Shown here: piece after piece, positions 1 to 7,191 of the stretch
How positions within the stretch are numbered: the stretch's first letter is position 1
Layout of the letters: every line of letters starts with the position of its first letter
Source of the DNA: Nitrospirales bacterium
GTDB lineage: Bacteria; Nitrospirota; Nitrospiria; Nitrospirales; UBA8639
NCBI GenBank assembly: GCA_029261305.1
Contig: JAJDBO010000184.1
Span: 1-8,625, forward strand
Length of the DNA stretch: 8,625 bases
Direction of reading: 5' to 3'
Made by a program: the position numbers and the translations under genes
Notes under the pieces: model-generated
Told to the model about the DNA's origin: nothing
Database searches by the model: none
Seen by the model: only the letters and a program-made list of their open reading frames with translations

Positions 1-1
1 C

Positions 2-844
2 GTGGGATCCTATGGTGGTGGGGGACGGATTGGGTTTTCGTTTTATCAGGACGAGAATCGTGTCAAAGAATATGCGCAAGAGGCGGCTCGCCAAGCGATC
101 TTGAATATGAGTGCGGTGGAGGCGCCAGCGGGCGTGATGCCGGTGGTGTTAGCCGGTGGCTGGCCTGGGATTTTGTTGCATGAGGCCATTGGGCATGGGC
201 TCGAGGCCGATTTTAATCGAAGGAAGACGTCGGCGTTTAGCAGTCTTCTCGGTCAACGTGTGGCGTCGGATGTGTGTACGATTGTGGATGACGGGACCTT
301 GCCCTCACGACGTGGGTCGCTGAATATTGATGATGAAGGAACTCCGACAACACGAACCGTCCTCATTGAAGATGGAATTCTACGCGGCTATATCACGGAT
401 CGATTGAATGCCCGACTCATGGGCATTCCCTTGACCGGCAATGGCCGACGAGAAGACTTTCGAAGCATCGTATTGCCGCGTATGACCAACACGTTCATGT
501 TGGCTGGGCAATCGGAGCCCGACGATATTATTGGCTCTGTGAAGAACGGCCTTTACGCTGCCTCCTTTGGTGGTGGGCAGGTCGATATCACGAACGGAAA
601 GTTTGTGTTCTCAGCCAGCGAAGCCTACTTGATTGAAGATGGCAAGATTACGAAGCCGGTCAAAGGTGCGACCTTAATTGGCAGCGGCCCTGATATTCTC
701 AAGCAAGTGTCGATGGTGGGCCATGACCTGCAATTAGATTCTGGCATTGGCACCTGTGGGAAAGAAGGGCAATCGGTGCCTGTTGGCGTGGGACTGCCGA
801 CCATTCGGATTGATGAAATCACCGTGGGCGGAACCTCTTCTTAA
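2..844 (+). CDS. tldD: TldD metalloprotease subunit, C-terminal 280 residues (5' end outside window)
   Basis: Catalytic subunit of the TldD/TldE protease, a cytoplasmic zinc enzyme known to process microcin B17 and the CcdA antitoxin in E. coli and to act on other modified or unfolded peptides. The visible part begins just before the glycine-rich GGGGRIGF stretch and holds the whole catalytic half. The zinc motif HEAIGH is at fragment residues 60-65 (His60, Glu61, His65). The probable third ligand is Cys252 in GTCGKEGQ near the C-terminus. Family blocks such as DFNRR, IDDEGTP, GNGRRE, PRMTNT, GGGQVDI and [10 protein letters not shown] are all intact. Full-length TldD is about 480 residues, so roughly 200 N-terminal residues lie upstream; the GTG at base 2 is an internal valine codon, not the start. 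Its partner pmbA/tldE follows after 72 bp with no terminator seen between them, which suggests one operon. Confidence 0.97.
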   Translation: MGSYGGGGRIGFSFYQDENRVKEYAQEAARQAILNMSAVEAPAGVMPVVLAGGWPGILLHEAIGHGLEADFNRRKTSAFSSLLGQRVASDVCTIVDDGTLPSRRGSLNIDDEGTPTTRTVLIEDGILRGYITDRLNARLMGIPLTGNGRREDFRSIVLPRMTNTFMLAGQSEPDDIIGSVKNGLYAASFGGGQVDITNGKFVFSASEAYLIEDGKITKPVKGATLIGSGPDILKQVSMVGHDLQLDSGIGTCGKEGQSVPVGVGLPTIRIDEITVGGTSS

Positions 845-916
845 GAATCGTGACGCGAAAGATAGAGCGCCTTTGTTCATCCTCACCTCCTACTTTTTAC
901 CAAGGAACATATTATC

Positions 917-2278
917 ATGACAGATCCTTCGGACCACCTTCGCCAAGTGGCTGCTGATTTAATTGAACGGGCCAAGGCCCATGGTGTGACGAGTGCGGAT
1001 GTGTTGGTGGCCGAAGGCGATTCTGTGTCGGTTCAAGTTCGGTTGTCGGCCGTTGATCGTCTGAGCAAAGCCCGGGAAAAAAGTTTGGGCATTCGCGTGT
1101 TTTTTGGGAAACGCTCAGCGAGTACGTCAACCTCGAACTTTACACCTGAATCGTTGGATCAATTGGTGGCAGATACGTGCACGCTCGCCAAGGCTGTGGC
1201 TGAAGATGAAACATCAGGCTTGCCGGATGCAGAGGCGATGGCGAGTGATCATCCAGAGTTAGATTTGTTTGATCCAACCACGCTGACCATGGATGAAGAG
1301 ATCGAGTTGGCCAAACGAGCCGAAGATGCCGCAATGGCTGCGGATGCACGGATCACGAATTCAGAAGGGGCGGATTGTGGGTATGGCAATGGGTTAGTGG
1401 TGTTGGCCAATACCCATGGGTTTCTCGACTCGCATCGTAGCTCGCGCTTTTCATTGTCGGTGACGCCCATTGCGGTCGATGAACAAAATGGCGGTGGGAT
1501 GCAACGTGATTCATGGTACGCGGTGAAGCGAAAGTACGCGTTACTGGACTCTCCGGAGTCCATTGGTCAAATTGCGGCAGAACGAACGATTCGTCGTTTA
1601 GGCGCGAAAAAAGTGAGCACGCAACGGGTGCCGGTGATTTTTGATACGGATACAGCGGAGAGCTTGTTAGGACATCTCGCTAGTGGCGTGTCTGGATATT
1701 CCTTATATAAGGGTGCGTCCTTTCTTCTTGGACAATTGGGTAAGCGAATTGCGCCGGATTTTGTCTCGGTCGAAGATGATGGACGACTCGTTGGTGGCTT
1801 AGGCTCCCGACCATTTGATGGGGAGGGTTTGGCCACTCGAAAGAACGTGGTGTTGGAAAATGGCGTGTTGTCCAGTTATCTTTTGGATACGTATTCGGGA
1901 CGAAAATTAGGCATGCCCTCGACGGGTAATGCGGCGCGAAGCATAGGGGAGAATCCTTCGGTCTCCACCACGAATTTCTTTTTGCGTCCGGGAACGACGT
2001 CTCCCAAAGATATTATAGGTTCGGTGAAGCAAGGGTTGTATGTCACCGAACTGATTGGGTTTGGGGTGAACATGGTGACCGGGGATTACTCGCGCGGTGC
2101 CTCAGGATTTTGGATTGAAAATGGCGAGTTGGCGTATCCCGTTGAAGAAGTCACGATCGCAGGAAATTTGAAACAGATTTACGAGCAGATCGAAGTGATT
2201 GGGAATGATTTAGAGTGGCGCGGACGGATGGCGAGCCCAACGATCAAAATTGCTGAGATGACTGTTGCCGGGAATTAG
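917..2278 (+). CDS. pmbA: PmbA/TldE, non-catalytic partner of TldD protease
   Basis: Partner subunit of the TldD/TldE heterodimer; in the known structure it lacks zinc and helps form the closed chamber around the TldD active site. At 453 residues it is full length for the family. Blocks shared with E. coli PmbA include GMQRD (from about residue 194), PFDGEG, the TGDYSRGASGFW stretch (from about 388) and TIAGNLK. Where TldD has HEAIGH, this protein has GHLASGVSG (252-260), so the zinc ligands are absent as expected for TldE. The ATG is supported by AAGGA at 902-906, about 10 bases upstream. It lies 72 bp after tldD and its TAG stop abuts the GTG of the next gene, so all three are probably translated from one message. 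Its natural substrate here is unknown: no ribosomal peptide precursor or toxin-antitoxin gene is visible in the window. Confidence 0.96.
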   Translation: MTDPSDHLRQVAADLIERAKAHGVTSADVLVAEGDSVSVQVRLSAVDRLSKAREKSLGIRVFFGKRSASTSTSNFTPESLDQLVADTCTLAKAVAEDETSGLPDAEAMASDHPELDLFDPTTLTMDEEIELAKRAEDAAMAADARITNSEGADCGYGNGLVVLANTHGFLDSHRSSRFSLSVTPIAVDEQNGGGMQRDSWYAVKRKYALLDSPESIGQIAAERTIRRLGAKKVSTQRVPVIFDTDTAESLLGHLASGVSGYSLYKGASFLLGQLGKRIAPDFVSVEDDGRLVGGLGSRPFDGEGLATRKNVVLENGVLSSYLLDTYSGRKLGMPSTGNAARSIGENPSVSTTNFFLRPGTTSPKDIIGSVKQGLYVTELIGFGVNMVTGDYSRGASGFWIENGELAYPVEEVTIAGNLKQIYEQIEVIGNDLEWRGRMASPTIKIAEMTVAGN

Positions 2279-2545
2279 GTGGCACGTTTTACGTTAGATG
2301 AATTTTCCGAACGAGCACCTGAATTGATTTATATCGCTGGGAATTTAGTCGATGCTGAACATATTGAATCTGCCTTGAGTGATGACCAGATTGATTACGC
2401 TTTGAATATTGAAAACTACCAAAATAATTCGTTCCTTGGAGGCACCTATCCGGGCGTATTTTTTTATGTGTCTGATCACGATGCCCAACGAGGTCGTGAA
2501 TGCCTACATGCCTGTGGGCTCACTGATACTATCACCCCAGAATAA
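2279..2545 (+). CDS. Small DUF2007-like protein coupled to pmbA
   Basis: An 88-residue soluble protein with no signal peptide or membrane segment. The pattern ELIYIAGNLVDAEHIESAL, then a variable middle and a GVFFYVSDHDAQRGRECL end, resembles DUF2007 (putative signal-transducing proteins with a small ferredoxin-like fold), where an N-terminal strand is followed by a helix that selects 'the newer ligand or residue change' and a final strand-helix pair. No function can be given; the family match is from pattern only. It starts with GTG immediately after the pmbA TAG, with no base between. A weak GGGA (2270-2273) inside the pmbA end could serve as ribosome binding site, but translational coupling to pmbA is more likely. 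Two cysteines (in ECLHACGL) sit near the C-terminus. Expression is expected to follow the tldD-pmbA message. Confidence 0.6.
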   Translation: MARFTLDEFSERAPELIYIAGNLVDAEHIESALSDDQIDYALNIENYQNNSFLGGTYPGVFFYVSDHDAQRGRECLHACGLTDTITPE

Positions 2546-2635
2546 CGTACATTGACGAAGTGGGGTGTGTGAATATTTTGAGAGTTGCAAAGTCGAAAAT
2601 GATCTACATTTTTTCTGAAACATCAAAAGCCGAGG

Positions 2636-2752
2636 CCCTGTTCAAAAAGGCCCGTCCAGCAAGGCCGCAGGGGATTTGGTGCGCGGAGCGTACGCGAGTA
2701 CGTGAGCACGACAAAGCCCCGAGAACGCCGCTGGCGGACTTTTTCAACAGGG
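2636..2752. repeat. 117-bp imperfect palindromic intergenic repeat
   Basis: The ends are inverted copies: CCCTGTTCAAAAAGGCC on the left and, on the opposite strand of the right end, CCCTGTTGAAAAAGTCC. The match continues inward (CCAGC/GGC, GGGG-N-TTTG, GTGC) with small bulges. At the centre, GCGTAC (2688-2693) and GTACGT (2698-2703) form a stem closed by a GCGA tetraloop. Thus nearly the whole element can fold as one long imperfect hairpin. It lies between the DUF2007-like gene and the next gene, ending 8 bp before that gene's AGGAG ribosome binding site. It resembles, from memory, high-copy REP-like elements in Nitrospira chromosomes. No transposase is present and no flanking target duplication was evident. 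A 65-codon open frame crosses it but looks accidental. Confidence 0.75.
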
Positions 2753-2770
2753 ACTGATTAGGAGTCACTC

Positions 2771-3247
2771 ATGCTTGATACGGAAGATGGAACCAAAGCT
2801 CTACAACTCATTACGTCTCGCTATGATGCGCGTGAGTGGAGAAAGAAAATTGAAAAAACCTTAAGTCTTCCCCATAGTGGCTTAGAGGATGAAGCGCACC
2901 GAAAGATTTTTTTGCATCTCAAGCGTGGCTTGCAAGCCTATAAATCTCGACGAGCCGATGCTCCGTCATGGATTGTCGGCGGATACGCGACGAAAGAAGT
3001 GATCGACCGTGCAAAGATTCGTCCTGACGAAATTTCTCCTGGCATGTCGACAGAACAGGTAGAATTTTTAGGAGTCGATCCTGGTGCTGAAGTTGATCTC
3101 GCATGGTGGGAAGACATGCTGGTGAAATGGTTTGCAGGGTCAGACCAAGAATTACCTGAGCTTGAACACCCCGATGAAGATGGTGGAGAAGATTCTGATT
3201 CTGAAACTGATCCTGAAACATCCGATGAAGCCAAAGAAACCACCTAG
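2771..3247 (+). CDS. Hypothetical protein with acidic C-terminal tail
   Basis: A 158-residue protein that I do not recognise. The first two thirds look like a mixed-charge, mostly helical soluble domain with several tryptophans (DAREWRKK, SWIVGG, AWWEDMLVKW). From about residue 126 to the end it becomes an Asp/Glu-rich, low-complexity tail (ELEHPDEDGGEDSDSETD and onward) that is probably disordered. There is no signal peptide or membrane segment. The ATG has a good ribosome binding site, AGGAG at 2760-2764, six bases upstream, which supports a real gene. The palindromic repeat ends just before this site, so the gene probably has its own transcription or is read through the repeat. A hairpin with a T-rich tail follows its stop. 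Function unknown. Confidence 0.75.
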   Translation: MLDTEDGTKALQLITSRYDAREWRKKIEKTLSLPHSGLEDEAHRKIFLHLKRGLQAYKSRRADAPSWIVGGYATKEVIDRAKIRPDEISPGMSTEQVEFLGVDPGAEVDLAWWEDMLVKWFAGSDQELPELEHPDEDGGEDSDSETDPETSDEAKETT

Positions 3248-3260
3248 GCATTCTATCCGA

Positions 3261-3299
3261 GAATCCTTTCCTTCTCCCTTGAGGAGGGAAGGTTCTTTC
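3261..3299 (+). terminator. Possible intrinsic terminator after the acidic-tail gene
   Basis: An imperfect stem-loop starts 13 bases after the stop codon: GAATCCTTTCCTTCTCC pairs with GGAGGGAAGGTTC around a short CTTGA loop, with bulges, and is followed by the T-rich TTCTTTC. The U-tract is interrupted, so this may be a weak terminator or simply a common CTCCC/GGGAG intergenic hairpin. Confidence 0.45.
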
Positions 3300-3418
3300 A
3301 AGGGTCGCCGTTTTCTTAAATTTCAAAACTGTCAGGTCTGAATCGTTGATGTCTGCCGATTACGCCTCTCCTTCCCTATTTTAACAGCGTTCAATGAAGT
3401 GGGAGGTCACGTTGCACT

Positions 3419-4063
3419 ATGGTACCCCCCACCACTTTTGCCTATCCCATTCTTAACTATCTGAATTCCCTGGTCTCTCGTGTCATGTATGGCGTGTCGC
3501 CTGTGTTTCCGAGTCCTCTGCCTCCGACTGGTCCAGCTATTCTCGTCTCCGACCATTCAACGATGGGTGATCCTTTGGTATTGCTCGCGACCGCAGGGCG
3601 ACCTCTTCAATTTCTCATGGCGCATGAGATTTATGAACGGTGGGGGACTCAATGGGTATTTCGAGCCTTTCAAGTAATTCCCGTACGACGTGGTGCCAGA
3701 GATGTTCGTGCCATTCGCTCAATGATGAGAGCGTTAGACCGTGGAGAAGTCGTCGCCTTATTCCCGGAAGGGGGCATTGATAATTTTCGGGATGAGTCTG
3801 GCCATCTTGGTGTCGCCTACTTGGCTGCGAAAACTGGTGTGCCGATTATCCCCGTGTCAGTGAGTTGGGTTGATCAACGACCCGAGTCTATGTGGGGAAC
3901 CCTTGTTATCCCAGGAAAGGTGGAGGTGCGGTATGGCGATCACTTACGGTTTCAAAAAATCCCCAATCCCAAGCGCGAAGAACTGGAGGCGATGACTGCC
4001 GAAATTATGCGTGGCATTAACACATTACGAGCGGCTGAGTCGGGGAATGAATCCAAAGAGTGA
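3419..4063 (+). CDS. plsC: 1-acyl-sn-glycerol-3-phosphate acyltransferase family protein (PlsC-like)
   Basis: Transfers an acyl chain to a lysophospholipid, most likely making phosphatidic acid from lysophosphatidic acid at the inner membrane. The acyltransferase motifs are in order: the HX4D catalytic pair (His46 to Asp51 in DHSTMGDP), IPVRRG at 87-92, FPEGG at 115-119 (glycerol-phosphate site) and IIPVSV in the following strand. At 214 residues it is on the short side for PlsC. The N-terminus has only a modest hydrophobic stretch, so membrane association may be peripheral. GGGAGGT (3401-3407) lies 11 bases before the ATG, slightly far but the best site, and no in-frame start is nearer. It stands alone on this strand and converges with the glycosylase gene after a 6-bp gap. 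The exact acyl acceptor cannot be told from sequence. Confidence 0.9.
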   Translation: MVPPTTFAYPILNYLNSLVSRVMYGVSPVFPSPLPPTGPAILVSDHSTMGDPLVLLATAGRPLQFLMAHEIYERWGTQWVFRAFQVIPVRRGARDVRAIRSMMRALDRGEVVALFPEGGIDNFRDESGHLGVAYLAAKTGVPIIPVSVSWVDQRPESMWGTLVIPGKVEVRYGDHLRFQKIPNPKREELEAMTAEIMRGINTLRAAESGNESKE

Positions 4064-4069
4064 GATTGA

Positions 4070-4678
4070 TTAAAACAAATCCATTTGAACTGGGGTGGTC
4101 TGGGTAGGCGAAGGCTGTTCAGGCTCATTGGACATTTCATCCAGAATTTTTTTGAGCTTTTGAAAGTCTTCCCTGAGCGGCGCCATGAGATTCCCTTGGT
4201 GAAGGGCTGCGGCGGGGTGCAAGAGAGGAAAGAGGATGAATTCTGGTAACCGAAATACCTGGCCGCGAACTTTTGTAATCCCAATTTTCTTTTCGAGCAG
4301 GGTCTGCATAGCAAAGTTTCCCAACGAGCAAACCAGTTTGGGTTTAATAATTTGAATTTGTTGGAGAAGGAAGGGCTTGCAGGTCTCGATTTCGTCGGTT
4401 TGCGGATTGCGGTTGTCGGGTGGCCGGCATTTGATGACGTTGGCAATATAAATTTCGTCACGAGAGAGTCCCACGGATTCGAGCAGCCCCGTCAAGACTT
4501 TTCCTGCCGCGCCAACAAAAGGCACTCCCTGCTTGTCTTCATTTAAGCCAGGGGCTTCCCCCACGAACATAATGGAGGCATGGGGATTTCCTGTGCCAAA
4601 CACCACCTGTGTGCGTCCGGAGGCAAGTCGACAGGCTTGGCAGTCTCGTAATGACTGATTCAGTTCCTCAAGCGTCAT
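4070..4678 (-). CDS. Family 4 uracil-DNA glycosylase (Fe-S type)
   Basis: Removes uracil from DNA as the first step of base excision repair. The 202-residue protein has the four cysteines expected for the 4Fe-4S cluster: Cys13 and Cys16 (CQAC), Cys84 (in KCRPPDNRNP) and Cys100 (in TCKPF). The active-site motif GEAPG is at 40-44, followed by GVPFVGAAG, and the second uracil-DNA glycosylase motif HPAA starts at His154. After the catalytic domain comes a short Pro/Gln/Thr-rich linker and the final five residues QMDLF (198-202), which match a sliding-clamp-binding pentapeptide. The ATG at 4678 has no clear ribosome binding site, and the in-frame triplets upstream soon reach a stop, so a longer start is excluded. 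It follows hpnE by 34 bp on the same strand and is probably co-transcribed, although the functions are unrelated. Confidence 0.95.
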   Translation of the reverse strand: MTLEELNQSLRDCQACRLASGRTQVVFGTGNPHASIMFVGEAPGLNEDKQGVPFVGAAGKVLTGLLESVGLSRDEIYIANVIKCRPPDNRNPQTDEIETCKPFLLQQIQIIKPKLVCSLGNFAMQTLLEKKIGITKVRGQVFRLPEFILFPLLHPAAALHQGNLMAPLREDFQKLKKILDEMSNEPEQPSPTQTTPVQMDLF

Positions 4679-4712
4679 AACGCCGCATCATAGGTGCCAG
4701 GAATTTCTCTTG

Positions 4713-6113
4713 TCAATTCCCCTTGCCGTTTTGAGAGAGTACTGTTTGCGCACATAATTCTCCACTGGTAATGGCACTTTCTATTTCGGTGATGGCTTCG
4801 GTATCAGTCCAACTGCCAGCTAGCAAAAGATTGCGAACTGGGGTTTTATTGGAAGGTCGGTGCGGTTTGGTTGCCAACGGATGAGGAACAAACCCAAAGG
4901 GTTGTCGCACGATGTGAGATGGGTACAGAGGATTGGAAGCCACGCTTGTGTGATTGGCAAAAAGGTCACGGAGTGTTTCCATGGCACGGGCTGTGATTTC
5001 TTCATCTGCCTGTGCGAGGAGGTCAGCGTTATGAGTCGATACGCATGAAAGGAGAGTAGACGTACGTGCTGACCCTTGATGTGATCGGCACAGGGTCCAG
5101 GAAAATGGACCGTCATGGAGCAGCAGTCGAGGTTTTTTTATCTCAAGCTCGGTTTCTATATGGAAGGTGACGATTGGCGCAAATGTCGTTTGACTCATCT
5201 GCTGAAATGATGAGTATCGAGCTAACATACGTTCTGGGAGCAATGATGAAAGCCTTGGAGGATGAAGAGCCGATATATACCAGTCTGCGGTATGAAGGGT
5301 TCCGTGGGGCGAGTAGGCTCCTGTGACCTGTTCTGATTCAACTTGAAGATATTCAATCGCCGGTTTGCCATCAATGGTGGCACCCCGTGCTGTGAGTTGT
5401 TCAGTGAGAGCGTGCTGAAGTCGTGCTGAAAGATTGGATATCTGAGCTAGATAAGGTCGATGGTGTCGTGATTGAAAAAACACTTTGGTGAGCATCGCGG
5501 CAAAACTTCCTGCATGAGTGTGAGCCAGGCTTGTTCCGAGGAGGAAGCGGCATAAAGGATTCCAGATAGTTTTTTGTACAGGAGGAGGTTGGCCAATACT
5601 GAGCAACCATGACTCCGCTGTGTCTAGATTCAGAGCGTTGGGTAAGGTTGCCACTCCCTCCCAAACTTTTTCGACGAAATTGATCAAATGCCATCGTTGG
5701 GTATACGGAAGCGCTGAAAAATTTAAGAGACCCAAGACCGTGTGCCAAGGAGCTGGCATGAGAGTGTTGGGAAATCGATAGGGCGGTGACGATGTGGTCT
5801 TAAACTCAAAGGGGACGGGTCTCCAGTGCGAGCCATGCTTAGATATGTTTAATTCTTGTAATAACGATTCAGTCTGTTTGTGTGAACCATAACAGACCAA
5901 TGGTATTGATAGGGCGTCATCATAGAGTTCCTTGCTTTCCAGGTGAGGAGAATCCAAATGCTGAGTGTTCTCTGGAGTAGAAAAGGAGCCTATGGTCTCG
6001 TTTGAATGGCCATTGGTCTTGAGAATGGTGACTTGGAAGTCGGCCAAGGAAAGCCGCCAGGCTGCGACCAGGCCTGACAGGGAATTGCCCAACACAAGAA
6101 CACGAGGTTTCAT
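4713..6113 (-). CDS. hpnE: HpnE-like hydroxysqualene dehydroxylase (amine-oxidase fold), altered FAD motifs
   Basis: HpnE is an FAD-linked enzyme that reduces hydroxysqualene to squalene for hopanoid synthesis. The 466-residue protein fits the family in length and in the central WNPLCRFLLGTSL block and the C-terminal LAG-W-T...IES-I-SG block. The FAD contacts are unusual. The Rossmann GxGxxG is GNSLSG (9-14), with Ser in place of the second glycine. The acidic residue at the end of strand 2 is Lys32. The GGR motif is replaced near 39-44 (ETIGSF). The C-terminal GDW is GSW (433-435). I chose the ATG at 6113 because it gives MKPRVLVLGN directly before the Rossmann strand and overlaps the hpnD stop as ATGA, a usual sign of coupling. 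An upstream ATG at 6155 would add 14 residues inside hpnD. The alternative is a divergent paralogue with a changed role. Confidence 0.8.
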   Translation of the reverse strand: MKPRVLVLGNSLSGLVAAWRLSLADFQVTILKTNGHSNETIGSFSTPENTQHLDSPHLESKELYDDALSIPLVCYGSHKQTESLLQELNISKHGSHWRPVPFEFKTTSSPPYRFPNTLMPAPWHTVLGLLNFSALPYTQRWHLINFVEKVWEGVATLPNALNLDTAESWLLSIGQPPPVQKTIWNPLCRFLLGTSLAHTHAGSFAAMLTKVFFQSRHHRPYLAQISNLSARLQHALTEQLTARGATIDGKPAIEYLQVESEQVTGAYSPHGTLHTADWYISALHPPRLSSLLPERMLARYSSFQQMSQTTFAPIVTFHIETELEIKKPRLLLHDGPFSWTLCRSHQGSARTSTLLSCVSTHNADLLAQADEEITARAMETLRDLFANHTSVASNPLYPSHIVRQPFGFVPHPLATKPHRPSNKTPVRNLLLAGSWTDTEAITEIESAITSGELCAQTVLSQNGKGN

Positions 6114-7000
6114 GACTTTGTCGGCAATCGATTCTTGAATGAGGTGCGAAGCCAAGTGCTAAGGGCAATAAGGATGCGAAGGCCGGAGGGAATTCTGATT
6201 CGGGATTGATAGACCGCGTAGTTGGAGGCTTCGATGCGAGTCAGGATTCGGTAATACACACCTCGCATGATCTCGGCAGCGAGAAGAGAACGGCGATCCT
6301 TGGGAGATAGGGTGTCATACACGGCTTGGGCTTTATCATAAAATTCATGGGCTCTGGTCGCTTCGAATTTCATGAGTTCAAGAAATTGGGGAGAGTTTGT
6401 TTTGGCTAACAGTTGTTGTTCTGAATACTTAAATCTCGCCAAGTCTTCTTGAGGCAAGTAAATACGTTGTCGCTCAGCGTCCGCACCGACGTCGCGCAAA
6501 ATGTTCGTCAGTTGGAACGCAACTCCTAAGTTGATGGCATATTCTTGGGCTCGTGGGTCTTCTGTGCCAAAGACCTTAAGACAGATCAATCCAACGATGG
6601 ACGCGACACGGTAGCAGTAGGGATAGAGATCATCGAAAGTGGGATACCGTGTGTGCGTTAAATCCATTTCCATGCCGGTGACAAGTTCTTGAAGGTATTC
6701 TTCTGGGATCTCTAAGCGTTTGACGTGTTCCGCTAAACTGATGGTGACTGCGTGGTGCGGTGTTCCTTGGTAGACGGCCTTGATTTCTTGTCGCCATTGA
6801 GAAAGCTGTTCTTGTGGGTTGGTGCCGGGTGCCGGATGATCGACCGTGTCATCGACTTCATGACAGAAGGTGTACACCGTATACATGGCCTCTCGACGAA
6901 ACCGTGGGAGAAAGAAAAAAGAATAAAAGAAGTTACTCCCACTGGCTTTGGTCTTAGCCGTGCAATAAGCATGTGCTTCTTCAGGTGTCATGGGGGTCAT
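6110..7000 (-). CDS. hpnD: HpnD, presqualene diphosphate synthase
   Basis: Condenses two farnesyl diphosphates to presqualene diphosphate, the first committed step of the HpnCDE route to squalene. The 296-residue protein has both aspartate motifs that bind the diphosphate through magnesium: EVDDTVD (Asp50, Asp51, Asp54) and DVGAD (170-174) followed by RQRIYLP. SGSNFFYSF near the N-terminus, GMEMDL (109-114) and YCYRVASIVG agree with HpnD rather than with HpnC, and the link to hpnE favours HpnD over a phytoene synthase. The ATG at 7000 is followed by a second in-frame ATG three codons on; neither has a clear ribosome binding site, and an in-frame stop lies just upstream. Its TGA overlaps the hpnE ATG. 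The usual neighbour hpnC, which converts presqualene diphosphate to hydroxysqualene, is not upstream in this window. Confidence 0.92.
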   Translation of the reverse strand: MTPMTPEEAHAYCTAKTKASGSNFFYSFFFLPRFRREAMYTVYTFCHEVDDTVDHPAPGTNPQEQLSQWRQEIKAVYQGTPHHAVTISLAEHVKRLEIPEEYLQELVTGMEMDLTHTRYPTFDDLYPYCYRVASIVGLICLKVFGTEDPRAQEYAINLGVAFQLTNILRDVGADAERQRIYLPQEDLARFKYSEQQLLAKTNSPQFLELMKFEATRAHEFYDKAQAVYDTLSPKDRRSLLAAEIMRGVYYRILTRIEASNYAVYQSRIRIPSGLRILIALSTWLRTSFKNRLPTKS

Positions 7001-7061
7001 AGTCGCACGTCATTCATATCTGTTGACTGGTGGAATACTAAGGCTCCCTAATATTTTTTGA

Positions 7062-7090
7062 ATTGTAGCGAAACTCTCAGTGGGAGAAAA
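7062..7090 (-). promoter_or_regulatory. Weak candidate promoter upstream of hpnD
   Basis: On the minus strand TACAAT (7062-7067) could be a -10 box, with TTTTCT (7085-7090) as a poor -35 box 17 bases away. It lies about 60 bp before the hpnD start in the 191-bp gap after the SH3-like gene. The -35 match is only three of six, so this is a tentative call; hpnD could also be read from the gene upstream. Confidence 0.2.
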
Positions 7091-7191
7091 GGTGTTATGG
7101 AAGTTTGGGCGTTGAAAGGGTGGGGGCAGATCTCAACTCGACCTGTGGTGTGTCGATGAAGGCGTTGGGCAATCGGTCTGAAGGCAGAAGA

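Noticed and set aside
2560..2757. 65-codon open frame on the plus strand
   Set aside because: It runs through the palindromic repeat, has no family pattern, and its composition simply reflects the repeat.
3132..3341. 69-codon plus-strand frame overlapping the acidic-tail gene
   Set aside because: It is an out-of-frame reading of the acidic tail and the hairpin after it; no family pattern.
6114..6155. Longer start for hpnE (14 extra residues from an ATG at 6155)
   Set aside because: The extra residues precede the Rossmann strand and lie inside hpnD; the ATGA overlap start at 6113 fits the family and the operon layout better.
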